Origin: UBA10646 sp046296295
GTDB lineage: Bacteria; Bacteroidota; Bacteroidia; Chitinophagales; Chitinophagaceae
NCBI GenBank assembly: GCA_046296295.1
Contig: JBKBLG010000006.1
Span: forward strand, 1 to 64,000
DNA length: 64,000 bases
Direction: 5' to 3'
In this document: positions 44,261-53,923 of the stretch, in pieces
Layout of the letters: the number at the start of each line of letters is the position of its first letter
Position numbering within the stretch: position 1 is the first letter of the stretch
Position numbers and translations under genes: made by a program
The notes under the pieces: model-generated
What the model saw: only the letters and a program-made list of their open reading frames with translations
What the model was told of the DNA's origin: nothing
Databases searched by the model: none

Positions 44261-46298
44261 CTACCAAATACGAACACGCTTTTCGGGAGCTACATACATG
44301 GTATGTTGTGGTGTTATTTTAAATACATCATAAAAGGCATCTACATTTACAAATGGCCCGTTCACTCTGAACTTTGCAGGACTATGTACATCTGATAATA
44401 CTTGATTGCGTAAGCTTTCTTGTGTGCTGTGGCCAAGCCAGCCAAGGCTGTAACCCAAGAAGTAGCGTTGTTTTGGTGTGAGGCCGGCAATGGGCTTATT
44501 AGCCTTGTATTGTTCTGTTAGCTGAAAAGCATCCCAACCTAAAAGCACACCACCTAAATCTGCTATGTTCTCACCCAGTGTGGCACTGCCATTAATTTTA
44601 AAAGTATCTACTACGTTAAATTGGTTGAACTGCTGTACCATTACCTGTGCTCTACTGTTAAATGCAGCTTCGTCTTTGGAAGTCCACCAATTGGTGAGGT
44701 TACCTTTAGCATCGAACTGGCGCCCCTGATCATCAAAACCATGTGTAATTTCATGACCAATAGTGCTAGCGCCTGCGTAACCATATACCAGTGCATCATC
44801 TAGTGCTTCATCTCTGTACCCAGGTACAGTAAAGATACCGGCAGGTAACACAATTTCATTATTACTAGGGTTGTAGTAGGCATTATACTCTTGAGGATTC
44901 ATTTCCCACTCATTTCTATCTACAGGCCTGCCTAACTTATTGAGATTGTACTTCCACCAAAAAGTGTTACCTGAAACCATGTTTTTAAAATAGCTATTTG
45001 GTACTATAGTGAGGCTAGAAAAATCTTTCCACTGATCTGGGTATCCAACTTTTTGCTTCATACTTGCAAGCTTGGCATAAGCTTTTTGCTTAGTGCTATC
45101 ACTCATCCAATCTAGTTTTGCTATGCGGTTCTTTAGTGCAAGTTTAATGGCTTGTACAAGGTTTTCATAACGTTGCTTTGCTTTTTCATTGAAATATTCT
45201 TTTACAAAAAGCTGTCCTAATAATTCACCCATAATGCGTTCTTCATTGCTTAGAACTCGCTTCCAACGTGGCTTTCGCAATTTTGCACCATTTAATAATT
45301 GAGTGAATTCAAATTTGGTGCTGCTGAATACATCGGGTAATGCTTCTGCGTATGCATCGAGCAATTGAAATTGCAGATACGATTTCCAAATTGGCAAAGG
45401 GGTTTCGCTTAGCAACTTTGCTAAGCTGGCATAATATTCGGGTTGTCCTACTATTACACTATCAATATTGCTGGGTAATCCTGCTGTGGTTAAGTACCCC
45501 TGCATCGGAAAGTTACCAGCTAGTTGATAAAAAGCTTGTATAGCTAGTTTGTTGTAGTTCTTGTAGGGGGTCTCTCTGTTCTGCTAATGTTCTATGAACC
45601 TTGGCAAGTTTTGTTTCTAGTTGCACAATCGCATTTGCATGTACTGTTGCATCGCTTTCATTTTTACCCGTAAGGGTGAGTAAAACAGAAATATACTTGC
45701 TGAAACCCTTGAGAATTGCCTTACTTGTACTATCTGTTTTGAGGTAATATTCTCTTTCGGGTAACGAAAGTCCACTTTGCCAAAACTTAATTGCCATTAC
45801 CTCGCTGTTCATATCATCTTGACCAATATAGCTACCTATTAAGGTGCCTACTCCAATGGTTTGAAACTTAGCCATAAGTTGTACAATAGCATTGGTATTG
45901 TTCGCTGCTTCTATTTCCTGTAAGTAAGGCTGTATATCGCTTAAGCCTCGTTGTTCAATGCTTGTACTATCCATAGCCGCTTTCCAGAAATCACCAATTT
46001 TTTGTTCAGGTGTTCCTGGTGCAGCGGTTTTAGCAGCAGCAGTTTCGTTGATGGTTCTGAGTCGTTTCAAATTTTCTTCAATTACTAAGTTGCCAATACC
46101 CCAACTGCTTTGTTCGCCAGGAATCGGGTTATTTTTAATCCACCCACCATTAGCATAAGCGAAAAAATCGTTGCCTGGGTGTATGGTGGTATCCATATTT
46201 ACCGCAAGGGCATCGGGCTTATCTTGATAATTGTTGCAGCTGTGTAACGTACTAAAGCCCAACACAAATGCTGCGGCATATACAACTTTTTGAAGCAT
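44261..46298 (-). pseudogene. M13 family zinc metallopeptidase (PepO/neprilysin type), frameshifted
   Basis: One gene split by a single-base shift. The first frame (46298 to 45513) has a lipoprotein signal (FSTLHSC) and the M13 N-terminal domain (NDFFAYANGGWIKNNPIP), then after EQRDP leaves frame. The second frame (45505 to 44261) resumes YLTTAGLPSN.. and holds the active site GHEITHGFDDQGRQF (zinc HExxH near residue 515), ENIADLGG (third zinc ligand) and C-terminal FFLGYSLGWL and PAKFRVNGPF. Removing one C from a five-C run (plus-strand GGGGG 45566-45570) restores DPYKNYNKLAIQAFYQLAG, so intact length would be about 678. It could be a true mutation, a phase-variable tract or a sequencing error. 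Confidence 0.85.
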
Positions 46299-46336
46299 GC
46301 GTTTCTTTTTCTCGATATTATGAAATAAAATTTAAT

Positions 46337-46348
46337 ACTTACGTAAAT
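46337..46348 (-). repeat. inverted ATTTACGTAAGT sister motif
   Basis: ACTTACGTAAAT, the exact reverse complement of the 12-mer at 44177, in the divergent space between the M13 and hybrid kinase genes. Confidence 0.55.
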
Positions 46349-46436
46349 GTATTATTGAGCGGAAAAATAGCTTTTATAATTTGAAATGGGCAGGGTAAAA
46401 ACTATCTTTCCAGCAGTTTTATTTAATTCTTACAGT

Positions 46437-49400
46437 ATGAAAAATACACTTTCGGTGCGGCTATATGGAGGCTTGATATTAGCAGTATTGTTGGTTTTGG
46501 TGGTTGGCTTTATGAGTGTGTACTCGGTAGAACAACAAGCTAAAGAATCGTCGTTGCTAGATCACTCCCAGCGTGTATTGATGAAACTGCGAGATGTCAG
46601 GTATAACCTATTGCAAATGCGTGGAGCCAGAAGGGCATTTGCCATTACGGGTAATCCATCGTACATGACAATGTACACCAAAGGTGATGCTGCAATACCT
46701 CCGACATTGATTGCATTAAAAGAGTTACTAGCAGACAATCCAATGCAGATGGTACATGTACAAAGTATTGAAGATAGTATTCATAGTGTGTTCACCTATT
46801 GGAATGCCGATGGTAAGATTACAGCTGGTATTACACAAACACAACTGCAACAAATTGTTGCCGAAGAAGAATCGAGATTAAATGCTGTATATAAGTTATT
46901 CGAAAAGGTAAAATCTAATGAAGATCGATTACTAGTTATTAGAAAAGCCAGAACAGAACAAAGTGTAACACAATCGAAAACAGTGCTTATTACAGGTGTA
47001 GGCTTGTTGATGATGGTGGTATTGCTTTTGATTAACACTGTTATTCAAGCTTTTAAAAGTAGGTATAGAGCAGGGTTACGCTTGCAAGCAAGTATTGATG
47101 AATTAGCGAAAGTGAACAGCTTAACCGAAGAGAAGAATTGGCTGTTAACTGGCTTGAGTGAAATTAATACACAAATGCAAGATGTTAAGAGTACCTCTGA
47201 ATTAGCTAACAGAATTATTACAGCTATCATTCATTACAATCAGTTGCCGGCTGGTGCTTTGTACTTATATGATGATGATATTAAAAAGTTGAAACTTACT
47301 GCAGGTTATGCATTGCCAGATACTAAAAAAATGACACTATCGATAGGAGAAGGCATGGTTGGCGCTGCAGCACAACAAAAAAATGTATTGGTAGTAAAAG
47401 ATGTACCTAAAGAATATTGGCACTTACAAACTGCCAGTGGCTTTGGTGCACCGGGCGAATTGGCTTATATGCCTTTATGGCTGAACGGAGAACTAAAAGG
47501 AGTTGTTGAGTTGGTAAGTTTTGGAAGCTTTAGTGAACAAGAAAAACGCTTCTTAGAAATGATTAGCAGTCATTTGTCGGTGGCCATACATAGCCGATTA
47601 GCTGCCGATAGCGTAACCAAATTGTTAACGCAGGTGCAATTTCAAAAAGAGTCTTTAGAGCAACAGCAACACAATTTAAAACGTGCCAATGAAGAGTTAA
47701 AAAAGCAGGCTCAAATATTACAATCTTCAGAAGAAGAATTGAGGGTACAAGAAGAAGAGTTACGACAAATTAATGCCGAGTTAGAAGAACGTAATGAGGC
47801 TGTTGAAATTGCTCGACAAACATTAGCTCAAAAAGCAAGAGAGCTAGAAGCTGCAAGCAGGTACAAGAGTGAGTTTTTAGCTAACATGAGCCACGAATTA
47901 AGAACTCCTTTGAACAGTGTTTTAATACTTGCGAAGTTGCTGTCAGAAAATAAAGCTAAAAATTTAAATGAAAAGCAAATTGAGTATGCTAATATTATTC
48001 ATAAAAGTGGTAGCGACTTACTTAATCTGATCAATGATATATTAGATTTAAGTAAGATAGAAGCAGGTAAGATAGAGATACATGCAGAGAAAGTATTACT
48101 ACAGCATATCACTAATAACATGCATAGCATGTTCGATGTGGTATCGCAAGAAAAGCAGGTTGCATTTACAGTAAATGTTGAAAGTGGTATTACAGAACAA
48201 ATAATAACCGATCAACAACGTGTTGAACAAATAATTAAGAACTTACTTAGTAACGCCTTTAAGTTTACACCTAAGGGTGGTGCTGTATCATTGAATATTT
48301 TCTCGCCAAGTAATTTTATTCCAACAGCAGCAACCCTTAAAGAAGCAAAACAAATAATAGCTTTTGAGGTAAAAGATACCGGTATTGGAATTCCGGCCGA
48401 TAAGCAACAACTTATTTTTGAAGCATTTCAGCAGGCTGATGGAAGCACTAGTCGTAAGTATGGCGGTACTGGCTTAGGATTATCTATCAGCAGAGAATTA
48501 ATACGGTTGCTTGGTGGCGAATTACGTTTAGAAAGTAAAGAAGGAGAGGGTAGCACTTTCACCTTGTACCTTCCGGTAAATGTGAGCGAAGTGTTACCTA
48601 ATATTGGCACGCACAATAATGATACTAGTGTTACAGATGCTTTTGTGTTAGACCCTTCTGTAATTCCTTTGCAAACAGTAATTAAGGATGATAGAAGTAT
48701 TGTAAAACCAGGCGATAAAGTAATGTTGATCATCGAAGATGATTTTTCATTTGCAAGTATTCTAAACGAATTTGCCAGAAATAAAGGATACAAAACCATT
48801 GTAGCATTACAAGGCGATGAAGGGTTGTATTATGCTAAAAGCTATAAACCTTCGGCTATCATTCTTGACATGCAGTTGCCTGTACTCGATGGTTGGAGTA
48901 TCATTCGTTTGCTAAAACAAGAAGAAGCTACAAAACATATTCCAGTGCATATTATTTCTGCAGCCGATGAAGCTAAACTTGCGGCAGGGGGTGCTTTGGC
49001 ATATCTTAAAAAGCCAGTACAAAAAGCCGATTTGGAAAATGCTTTTAACTTAATTCGTAGAAAGCTACAAGGCAATATTAAAAAGGTGCTCGTAATAGCA
49101 GGCGAATCGTTAAAGGGTGAATCTTTGAAAGGCCTATTCGATAGCCGAAATGTAGAAGCTGTTTGTACTTATGCGAAGTCTGTTAAAGTGGCCATAGAGT
49201 TAGCTAAAGATGAACTGTTTGATTGTATCATCGCCGATATTGGTAATGATATCGAAAAGGGTATTAAGAGTTTGCAAGAATTACAACAATATCCCGATAC
49301 TAAAGCAGTACCAGTAATCATTTATCTGGATAGCGATATTTCTTCTACAGATGAATTGCAATTAAAGAAAATTAGCAATGTGATTATTCGTGAAAGTAGC

Positions 49401-49895
49401 CAGAGTAAAGATCGATTAATGGATGAGTTAGAACTATTTCTCCATAAAGTACAGGAGGTTGATCAAGTTAATTTGAAATTTGCTAATTCCGCAGCACCTG
49501 TGCTCGACGATTTTCAAACTTTAGCAAAACGCAAAATTTTGGTAGTTGATGACGATATGCGTAATGTTTTTGTGCTAACAACTTTATTAGAAGAGCATCA
49601 AATGCAAGTGTACACAGCCAACGATGGAAAAGAAGCTATCGACATGCTACTACAACACAACGATATCGAATTAGTATTAATGGATATCATGATGCCTGAA
49701 ATGGATGGTTATGAAGCTATGCGTCGTATTAGAGCTATGCAGCAATTCAATAATCTACCCATAATAGCCCTTACGGCAAAAGCAATGCCGGGCGACAGAG
49801 AAAAATGTATAGAAGCTGGAGCATCAGATTATATTACTAAGCCGATTGATAACAATAAATTATTGTCGTTGATGCGTGTTTGGCTATCTCAATAA
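46437..49895 (+). CDS. hybrid sensor histidine kinase with CHASE3, GAF and three receiver-like domains
   Basis: A 1152-residue membrane kinase (ATG 46437 chosen over 46386 because TM1 begins there). Order: TM1, a CHASE3-type extracytoplasmic sensor (about 30-170), TM2 (about 181-203), GAF (about 240-385), coiled coil (about 395-480), HisKA with phospho-His about 486 (MSHELRTPLNSVL), HATPase (NLLSNAFKFTPKGG, DTGIGIP, GGTGLGLSIS), receiver 1 (LDMQLPVLDGW), a middle receiver-like domain whose acidic pair is replaced (VIAGESLKG), and receiver 3 (VVDDDMRN, phospho-Asp about 1083 in MDIMMPEMDGY). It heads a signalling operon with cheR, cheB and a receiver-kinase. The trigger is unknown. Confidence 0.92.
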   Translation: MKNTLSVRLYGGLILAVLLVLVVGFMSVYSVEQQAKESSLLDHSQRVLMKLRDVRYNLLQMRGARRAFAITGNPSYMTMYTKGDAAIPPTLIALKELLADNPMQMVHVQSIEDSIHSVFTYWNADGKITAGITQTQLQQIVAEEESRLNAVYKLFEKVKSNEDRLLVIRKARTEQSVTQSKTVLITGVGLLMMVVLLLINTVIQAFKSRYRAGLRLQASIDELAKVNSLTEEKNWLLTGLSEINTQMQDVKSTSELANRIITAIIHYNQLPAGALYLYDDDIKKLKLTAGYALPDTKKMTLSIGEGMVGAAAQQKNVLVVKDVPKEYWHLQTASGFGAPGELAYMPLWLNGELKGVVELVSFGSFSEQEKRFLEMISSHLSVAIHSRLAADSVTKLLTQVQFQKESLEQQQHNLKRANEELKKQAQILQSSEEELRVQEEELRQINAELEERNEAVEIARQTLAQKARELEAASRYKSEFLANMSHELRTPLNSVLILAKLLSENKAKNLNEKQIEYANIIHKSGSDLLNLINDILDLSKIEAGKIEIHAEKVLLQHITNNMHSMFDVVSQEKQVAFTVNVESGITEQIITDQQRVEQIIKNLLSNAFKFTPKGGAVSLNIFSPSNFIPTAATLKEAKQIIAFEVKDTGIGIPADKQQLIFEAFQQADGSTSRKYGGTGLGLSISRELIRLLGGELRLESKEGEGSTFTLYLPVNVSEVLPNIGTHNNDTSVTDAFVLDPSVIPLQTVIKDDRSIVKPGDKVMLIIEDDFSFASILNEFARNKGYKTIVALQGDEGLYYAKSYKPSAIILDMQLPVLDGWSIIRLLKQEEATKHIPVHIISAADEAKLAAGGALAYLKKPVQKADLENAFNLIRRKLQGNIKKVLVIAGESLKGESLKGLFDSRNVEAVCTYAKSVKVAIELAKDELFDCIIADIGNDIEKGIKSLQELQQYPDTKAVPVIIYLDSDISSTDELQLKKISNVIIRESSQSKDRLMDELELFLHKVQEVDQVNLKFANSAAPVLDDFQTLAKRKILVVDDDMRNVFVLTTLLEEHQMQVYTANDGKEAIDMLLQHNDIELVLMDIMMPEMDGYEAMRRIRAMQQFNNLPIIALTAKAMPGDREKCIEAGASDYITKPIDNNKLLSLMRVWLSQ

Positions 49896-49909
49896 AGCAA
49901 TTATAATTC

Positions 49910-50734
49910 GTGAGTCAGTTAAAATTATCTATAGAACAAGTGTCTGAAATTATTGCTGTAATTCAACAGCAGTATGGATACGATTTTTCTAATTATGCGA
50001 TGGCCTCTTTCATAAGAAGAGTACAACGTGTGTGCGATATTGCTAAGTTAGATAGCTTCTTTGATTTGAAACATCAATTAATCAATAACCCCAGTTTCTT
50101 TCCTTTCTTTCTAGAAACCATTACGGTTAAGGTTACTGAGATGTTTCGTGACCCACTTTTTTTCAAAGAATTACGGGAAAAAGTTCTTCCCGTGTTAGCT
50201 TCATATCCTATCATAAAAATTTGGCATCCGGGTTGTGCAACTGGTGAAGAAGTGTTTAGCATGTGTATTATTTTACATGAAGCAGGTTTACTTTCAAGAA
50301 GTATTATTTATGCTACAGATATTAACGCTGGTAGTATTGAAAAAGCAAAGCAAGGTTTTGTTCCACTAAAAGCAATGAAAGATTATACAGTCAATTATTT
50401 ACAAAGCGGTGGCTTACAAGATTTTTCATCATACTACACAGCTCGTTATGATAATGTTCTCATTAATAAAGATTTACGAAAGAATATCGTTTTTTCAACA
50501 CATAACTTGGTAACAGATGGCGTATTCAACGAGTTTCAACTTATTTGTTGTCGTAATGTGATGATCTACTTTAACCGAGATCTTCAAAATAAAGTATATC
50601 AATTATTTTATAGAAGCCTTTCATCTTTAGGGTTCTTAGCTATTGGTGCAAGAGAAAGTTTGCTTTTTTCAACCATTAAACCAGAGTTCGATGTAGTGAG
50701 TATTCCTCATAAAATATATCGTAGAAAAACGTGA
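49910..50734 (+). CDS. cheR: CheR-type protein-glutamate methyltransferase
   Basis: A 274-residue SAM-dependent methyltransferase: N-terminal helical domain (FSNYAMASFIRRVQRVC), VKVTEMFRDPLFFKEL, SAM-binding WHPGCATGEEVFSMCIIL, IYATDINAGSIEKAKQGF, and FQLICCRNVMIYFNRDLQNKVYQLF. There is no C-terminal TPR. GTG at 49910 starts 14 bp after the hybrid kinase and its stop overlaps cheB. No chemoreceptor or CheA is encoded nearby, so it may modify a kinase-linked target and not a chemotaxis receptor. Confidence 0.9.
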   Translation: MSQLKLSIEQVSEIIAVIQQQYGYDFSNYAMASFIRRVQRVCDIAKLDSFFDLKHQLINNPSFFPFFLETITVKVTEMFRDPLFFKELREKVLPVLASYPIIKIWHPGCATGEEVFSMCIILHEAGLLSRSIIYATDINAGSIEKAKQGFVPLKAMKDYTVNYLQSGGLQDFSSYYTARYDNVLINKDLRKNIVFSTHNLVTDGVFNEFQLICCRNVMIYFNRDLQNKVYQLFYRSLSSLGFLAIGARESLLFSTIKPEFDVVSIPHKIYRRKT

Positions 50735-51315
50735 TGCATCAATTGCCTAACCATATTATTATGATCGGTGGCTCCGCTGGATGCTTAGGAGTAATAAAGG
50801 CTATTATGAATGCATTGCCGGCATACTTCAATGCAGTAATTATACTAGTGGTTCATCGTCCTAAAAATATACCGAGTGCATTGCATGATGTACTTTCTCA
50901 AAATCCATCGCAACATAAAGTGAGAGAGCCGGAAGATAAAGAATGTTTGGGTAAAAACACTATTTACCTCGCGCCACAAAAATACCATTTGCTTTTCGAA
51001 CAAGATGGGAGTGTAAGTTTAGATGTTTCAGAATTTGTACACCATAGTAGGCCTTCAATAGATGTTAGTTTTGAATCGGCGGCATACACTTACGGTAAAA
51101 ATTGTACTGCCATTTTATTAAGTGGTGCTAATAGTGATGGTGCTATGGGTTTAGCTAAAATAAATGAAGCCGGCGGTACAGTACTTGTACAATCATTGTC
51201 TACGGCAGCTTTTACTGCCATGCCCGAAGCGGCTATTACTTTAATACCAAATATTCAACAACTTTCACCAACAGAACTTATATTATACATTAGAAATTTA
51301 TTAGCACAACTGTAA
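50734..51315 (+). CDS. cheB: CheB-type protein-glutamate methylesterase, no receiver domain
   Basis: A 193-residue catalytic CheB domain alone. Triad candidates: Ser in GGSAGCLGVI, His in VVHRPKN and Asp in LSGANSDGAMGLA; PSIDVSFESAA also fits. It lacks the N-terminal receiver found in classical CheB. Its ATG overlaps the cheR TGA (TGATG), and a GTG three bases upstream is also in frame. It would reverse CheR methylation. The next gene, a receiver-kinase, starts 9 bp on. Confidence 0.88.
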   Translation: MHQLPNHIIMIGGSAGCLGVIKAIMNALPAYFNAVIILVVHRPKNIPSALHDVLSQNPSQHKVREPEDKECLGKNTIYLAPQKYHLLFEQDGSVSLDVSEFVHHSRPSIDVSFESAAYTYGKNCTAILLSGANSDGAMGLAKINEAGGTVLVQSLSTAAFTAMPEAAITLIPNIQQLSPTELILYIRNLLAQL

Positions 51316-51324
51316 TACCATTTT

Positions 51325-52428
51325 ATGGAACCAATACAAAAACCAGATTTTACAATCCTTTTGGTAGATGATAGGCCAGAGAATTTACTCTTATTAGAAG
51401 AAATGCTAGAGGCTCCAAATAGAGTTTTTCTAAAAGCAACTTCCGGTAATGAAGCATTAAAGCATGCTCTCAAAAACGAAAAAATTGGCTTGATATTGCT
51501 TGATGTACAAATGCCTGAAATGGATGGTTTTGAAGTTGCCCGATTGCTAAAAAGTAACAATAAAACAAAAGATATTTCCATCATATTTGTAACTGCTATC
51601 AATAGAGAAGAGCAGTATGTAATGAAAGGCTTCGAAGAAGGTGCCGTTGATTACTTACAGAAGCCATTAGATGTTCGTGTTACACAAGCCAAAGTGGCTG
51701 TTTTTGAAAAGCTATATTTCTATCAAAAAGATTTAAAAGACACATTGGCTCAGGTAGAGCGTATCAACAAGCAGCTTGAACGATTCACTTACACGGTATC
51801 GCACGATTTAAAAAGTCCGCTATCGGGTATCATTACCATGTTGAGTTTATTAGAAGATGATCCTATTGTTGTTGCCAATCCTGAATTACAGAGTAATATA
51901 GAAATGTTGTCACAAGCAAGTAATCATTTAGCTCATATGATTGCATCTATCTTAGAGTATAGTAAGTTAAGTCTTGCACAACAAACCATTGAAATGGTTG
52001 ATGTGAACGATTTGGTACAGCAAATTGCATATTTAACTTTCCCACCCAAGCATATTCATATTGCTATTGTATCTGATTTACCAATGGTAAAAACATCTCG
52101 CATTAAGTTACAACAAGTATTTCAAAATCTTATTAGTAATGCGGTAAAGTATAATAACAAGCCTAGCGGACTCGTTGAAATTGGCTGTAAAGACAAAGGG
52201 GATGTATATGAGTTCTTTGTGAGAGATAATGGTCCGGGTATTTCGCCAAAAGATCAAGCCAAAGTGTTCGATTTGTTCACAACAACCAACAATGCAAGTT
52301 CGCAAGATAGTAGCACTGGCATCGGCTTAAACATCCTCAAAATGACGGTTGAAGAACAGGGCGGTCGTATTTGGGTAGAAAGTGAGTTAGGTGTAGGTAG
52401 TACTTTTTATTTCGAATGGAAAAAGTAG
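51325..52428 (+). CDS. receiver-histidine kinase hybrid (RR-HK)
   Basis: A 367-residue cytosolic protein: receiver at residues 9-125 (DD at 15-16, phospho-Asp 60 in LLDVQMPEMDGF, Lys in LQKPLDV), short coiled coil, HisKA with His about 160 (YTVSHDLKSPLSGI), and HATPase (NLISNAVKYNNKP, DNGPGISP, STGIGLNILKM). No membrane segment. It likely receives phosphate from the hybrid kinase upstream or a receiver such as 36113-36508. Immediately followed (1 bp) by trmH. Confidence 0.92.
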   Translation: MEPIQKPDFTILLVDDRPENLLLLEEMLEAPNRVFLKATSGNEALKHALKNEKIGLILLDVQMPEMDGFEVARLLKSNNKTKDISIIFVTAINREEQYVMKGFEEGAVDYLQKPLDVRVTQAKVAVFEKLYFYQKDLKDTLAQVERINKQLERFTYTVSHDLKSPLSGIITMLSLLEDDPIVVANPELQSNIEMLSQASNHLAHMIASILEYSKLSLAQQTIEMVDVNDLVQQIAYLTFPPKHIHIAIVSDLPMVKTSRIKLQQVFQNLISNAVKYNNKPSGLVEIGCKDKGDVYEFFVRDNGPGISPKDQAKVFDLFTTTNNASSQDSSTGIGLNILKMTVEEQGGRIWVESELGVGSTFYFEWKK

Positions 52429-52429
52429 T

Positions 52430-53029
52430 ATGACAGAAGAACGCAAGCAACGCTTAGAACGAGCCATTGCCTTACGGCAAAATAATCTTACAGTAGTACT
52501 TGAAAATGTACATGATAGCAGAAACATTAGTGCTGTAATGCGAACCTGCGATGCTATTGGTATTCAAGAGTTGTACATACTGAATACTGATATTGCTTTA
52601 CATAAAGTATGGGGGCGAAAAAGCAGTGCCAGTGCATGGAAATGGCTTACTATACATCAATTCACCGATGTAGGTACTTGCGTTAATGCGGTACGAACAA
52701 AATACGATAAACTATTAGCCACCCATTTGGCTACCAATGCTATAAGCATGTACGATATCAATTTTACCGAAAGGATAGCTTTAGTATTTGGTAATGAGCA
52801 TAAAGGCGTAAGCGAAACATTATTACAACATTGCGATGGTAATTTTATCATACCACAAGTTGGTATGGTGCAGAGTTTGAATATTTCTGTTGCCTGTGCC
52901 ATCACCTTATACGAAGCCTTTCGGCAAAAAGAAAGTGCAGGCCATTATAAAACACAACAGCTTACACCTGTAGAAGCGAACAAGTTATTGCAACAATGGA
53001 GTAGAAAAAAGAAGCATTACAGTAAATAA
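52430..53029 (+). CDS. trmH: tRNA (guanosine-2'-O)-methyltransferase (SpoU/TrmH family)
   Basis: A 199-residue SPOUT methyltransferase. LERAIALRQNNLTVVLENVHDSRNISAVMRTCDAIGI is the TrmH-type N terminus (with the catalytic Arg), followed by HKVWGRKSSASAWKWL, ALVFGNEHKGVSETLL and VGMVQSLNISVACAITLYEAFRQ, which form the trefoil-knot SAM site. It methylates the 2'-O of a guanosine in tRNA (position 18 in known TrmH). It is packed 1 bp after the kinase gene. A 12-of-13 repeat copy encodes IALRQN at 52470. Confidence 0.92.
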   Translation: MTEERKQRLERAIALRQNNLTVVLENVHDSRNISAVMRTCDAIGIQELYILNTDIALHKVWGRKSSASAWKWLTIHQFTDVGTCVNAVRTKYDKLLATHLATNAISMYDINFTERIALVFGNEHKGVSETLLQHCDGNFIIPQVGMVQSLNISVACAITLYEAFRQKESAGHYKTQQLTPVEANKLLQQWSRKKKHYSK

Positions 53030-53031
53030 TG

Positions 53032-53301
53032 CTAACGCTTACTTATTTTGTTTAAGCTAATCGTACGTTGTCGGGTGCATTTAAAGCGATCTACCTCAGT
53101 ACTGCGGAGTTTAAAATGTTTGGTAGAACGGCCATTGGTTCGCTTGCGCCACATCTTAAAGCTACTTGCTTTCATATGTGTACGCATTAATGCAATTACT
53201 GCCGATTCATTTAAACCGAACTGAAATTCAATGGCTTCAAAAGGGGTTCTATCTTCCCACGCCATTTCAATGATTCTATCTATTTGTTCTTGCGTAAGCA
53301 T
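53032..53301 (-). CDS. TIGR03643/DUF2805 family small protein
   Basis: A protein of about 89 residues from MLTQEQIDRII. The core EQIDRIIEMAWEDRTPFEAI..GLNESAVIALMRTHMKASSFKMWRKRTNGR is the TIGR03643 (DUF2805) family, function unknown, elsewhere often near DUF2256 and photolyase genes. An in-frame ATG at 53349 lies inside a terminator hairpin, so a start at 53301 (or 53337) is likelier. The C terminus is basic. It is convergent with trmH, with a 2-bp gap. Confidence 0.8.
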   Translation of the reverse strand: MLTQEQIDRIIEMAWEDRTPFEAIEFQFGLNESAVIALMRTHMKASSFKMWRKRTNGRSTKHFKLRSTEVDRFKCTRQRTISLNKISKR

Positions 53302-53338
53302 ACCTGTATAACACGCTTTGTACAAATTGGTTGGCATC

Positions 53339-53368
53339 AAAAAAGCCATGTATTGCTACATAGCTTTT
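53339..53368 (-). terminator. terminator downstream of the outer-membrane protein gene
   Basis: On the minus strand AAAAGCTATGTA pairs with TACATGGCTTTT (one G-T pair) around GCAA, with T-run. A repeat copy (53370-53382) lies between the gene's stop and the stem. Confidence 0.7.
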
Positions 53369-53393
53369 CATTTACCGTAAGGTATTCGTGCTT

Positions 53394-53873
53394 CTAAAAT
53401 GCGAACCTAAATGCAAAGCCTGCATAAAAGTCAAAGTCGGTGTTTTGGGTTAAGCGAAGCTGTGGGTTAAAATCTAGTGCCAAATTAATAGGTGCGCCTT
53501 GAATCTTATAGTCTAATCCAAACACACCTTTAGCGGCAAGGTATAGTTCGCTGTTATCTTTACTGCGTTTCGTGCTACCAAGCCATACCCCTGGTCCCAC
53601 ATACCATTGCAATCCGCTTGTGCCGGCAATAGGGGCATGCCATTGGTACATACCTTCTAGTGCAACAAAACCATCGTCAAATAATAATCCGCCTTCAATA
53701 GCTTTATCTTTTGCAATAAAATGTTTTAGGTTAAGACTACCAATATCAGGGCCACCAAAATACCCTTTGATGCCCACCGCAGTTCGATAGTTTGAACCTG
53801 TGTTTTGTGCATAAGAAGTGTTAGCAACGACCAAAAATGCTAATACAGCCATCCATTTAAACATGTAATTCAT
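53394..53873 (-). CDS. outer-membrane beta-barrel-like protein
   Basis: A 159-residue exported protein. ATG 53873 (MNYMFKWMAVLAF) is chosen because it opens the signal peptide (ending SYAQ); an earlier in-frame ATG is 39 bp upstream. The mature part has alternating hydrophobic strands, YRTAVGIKGYFGGPDIGSLNLKHFI, LQWYVGPGVWLG, ALDFNPQLRL, ending in FAFRFAF, a C-terminal aromatic typical of Bam-inserted barrels. Function unknown; it may be one of the small porin-like proteins common in Bacteroidota. It lies 51 bp after rocD on the same strand. Confidence 0.75.
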   Translation of the reverse strand: MNYMFKWMAVLAFLVVANTSYAQNTGSNYRTAVGIKGYFGGPDIGSLNLKHFIAKDKAIEGGLLFDDGFVALEGMYQWHAPIAGTSGLQWYVGPGVWLGSTKRSKDNSELYLAAKGVFGLDYKIQGAPINLALDFNPQLRLTQNTDFDFYAGFAFRFAF

Positions 53874-53923
53874 GAGGTTTAGTTTTTTACAGCTAGCCAA
53901 ATAGCCAAACACTGTGCCAATTT

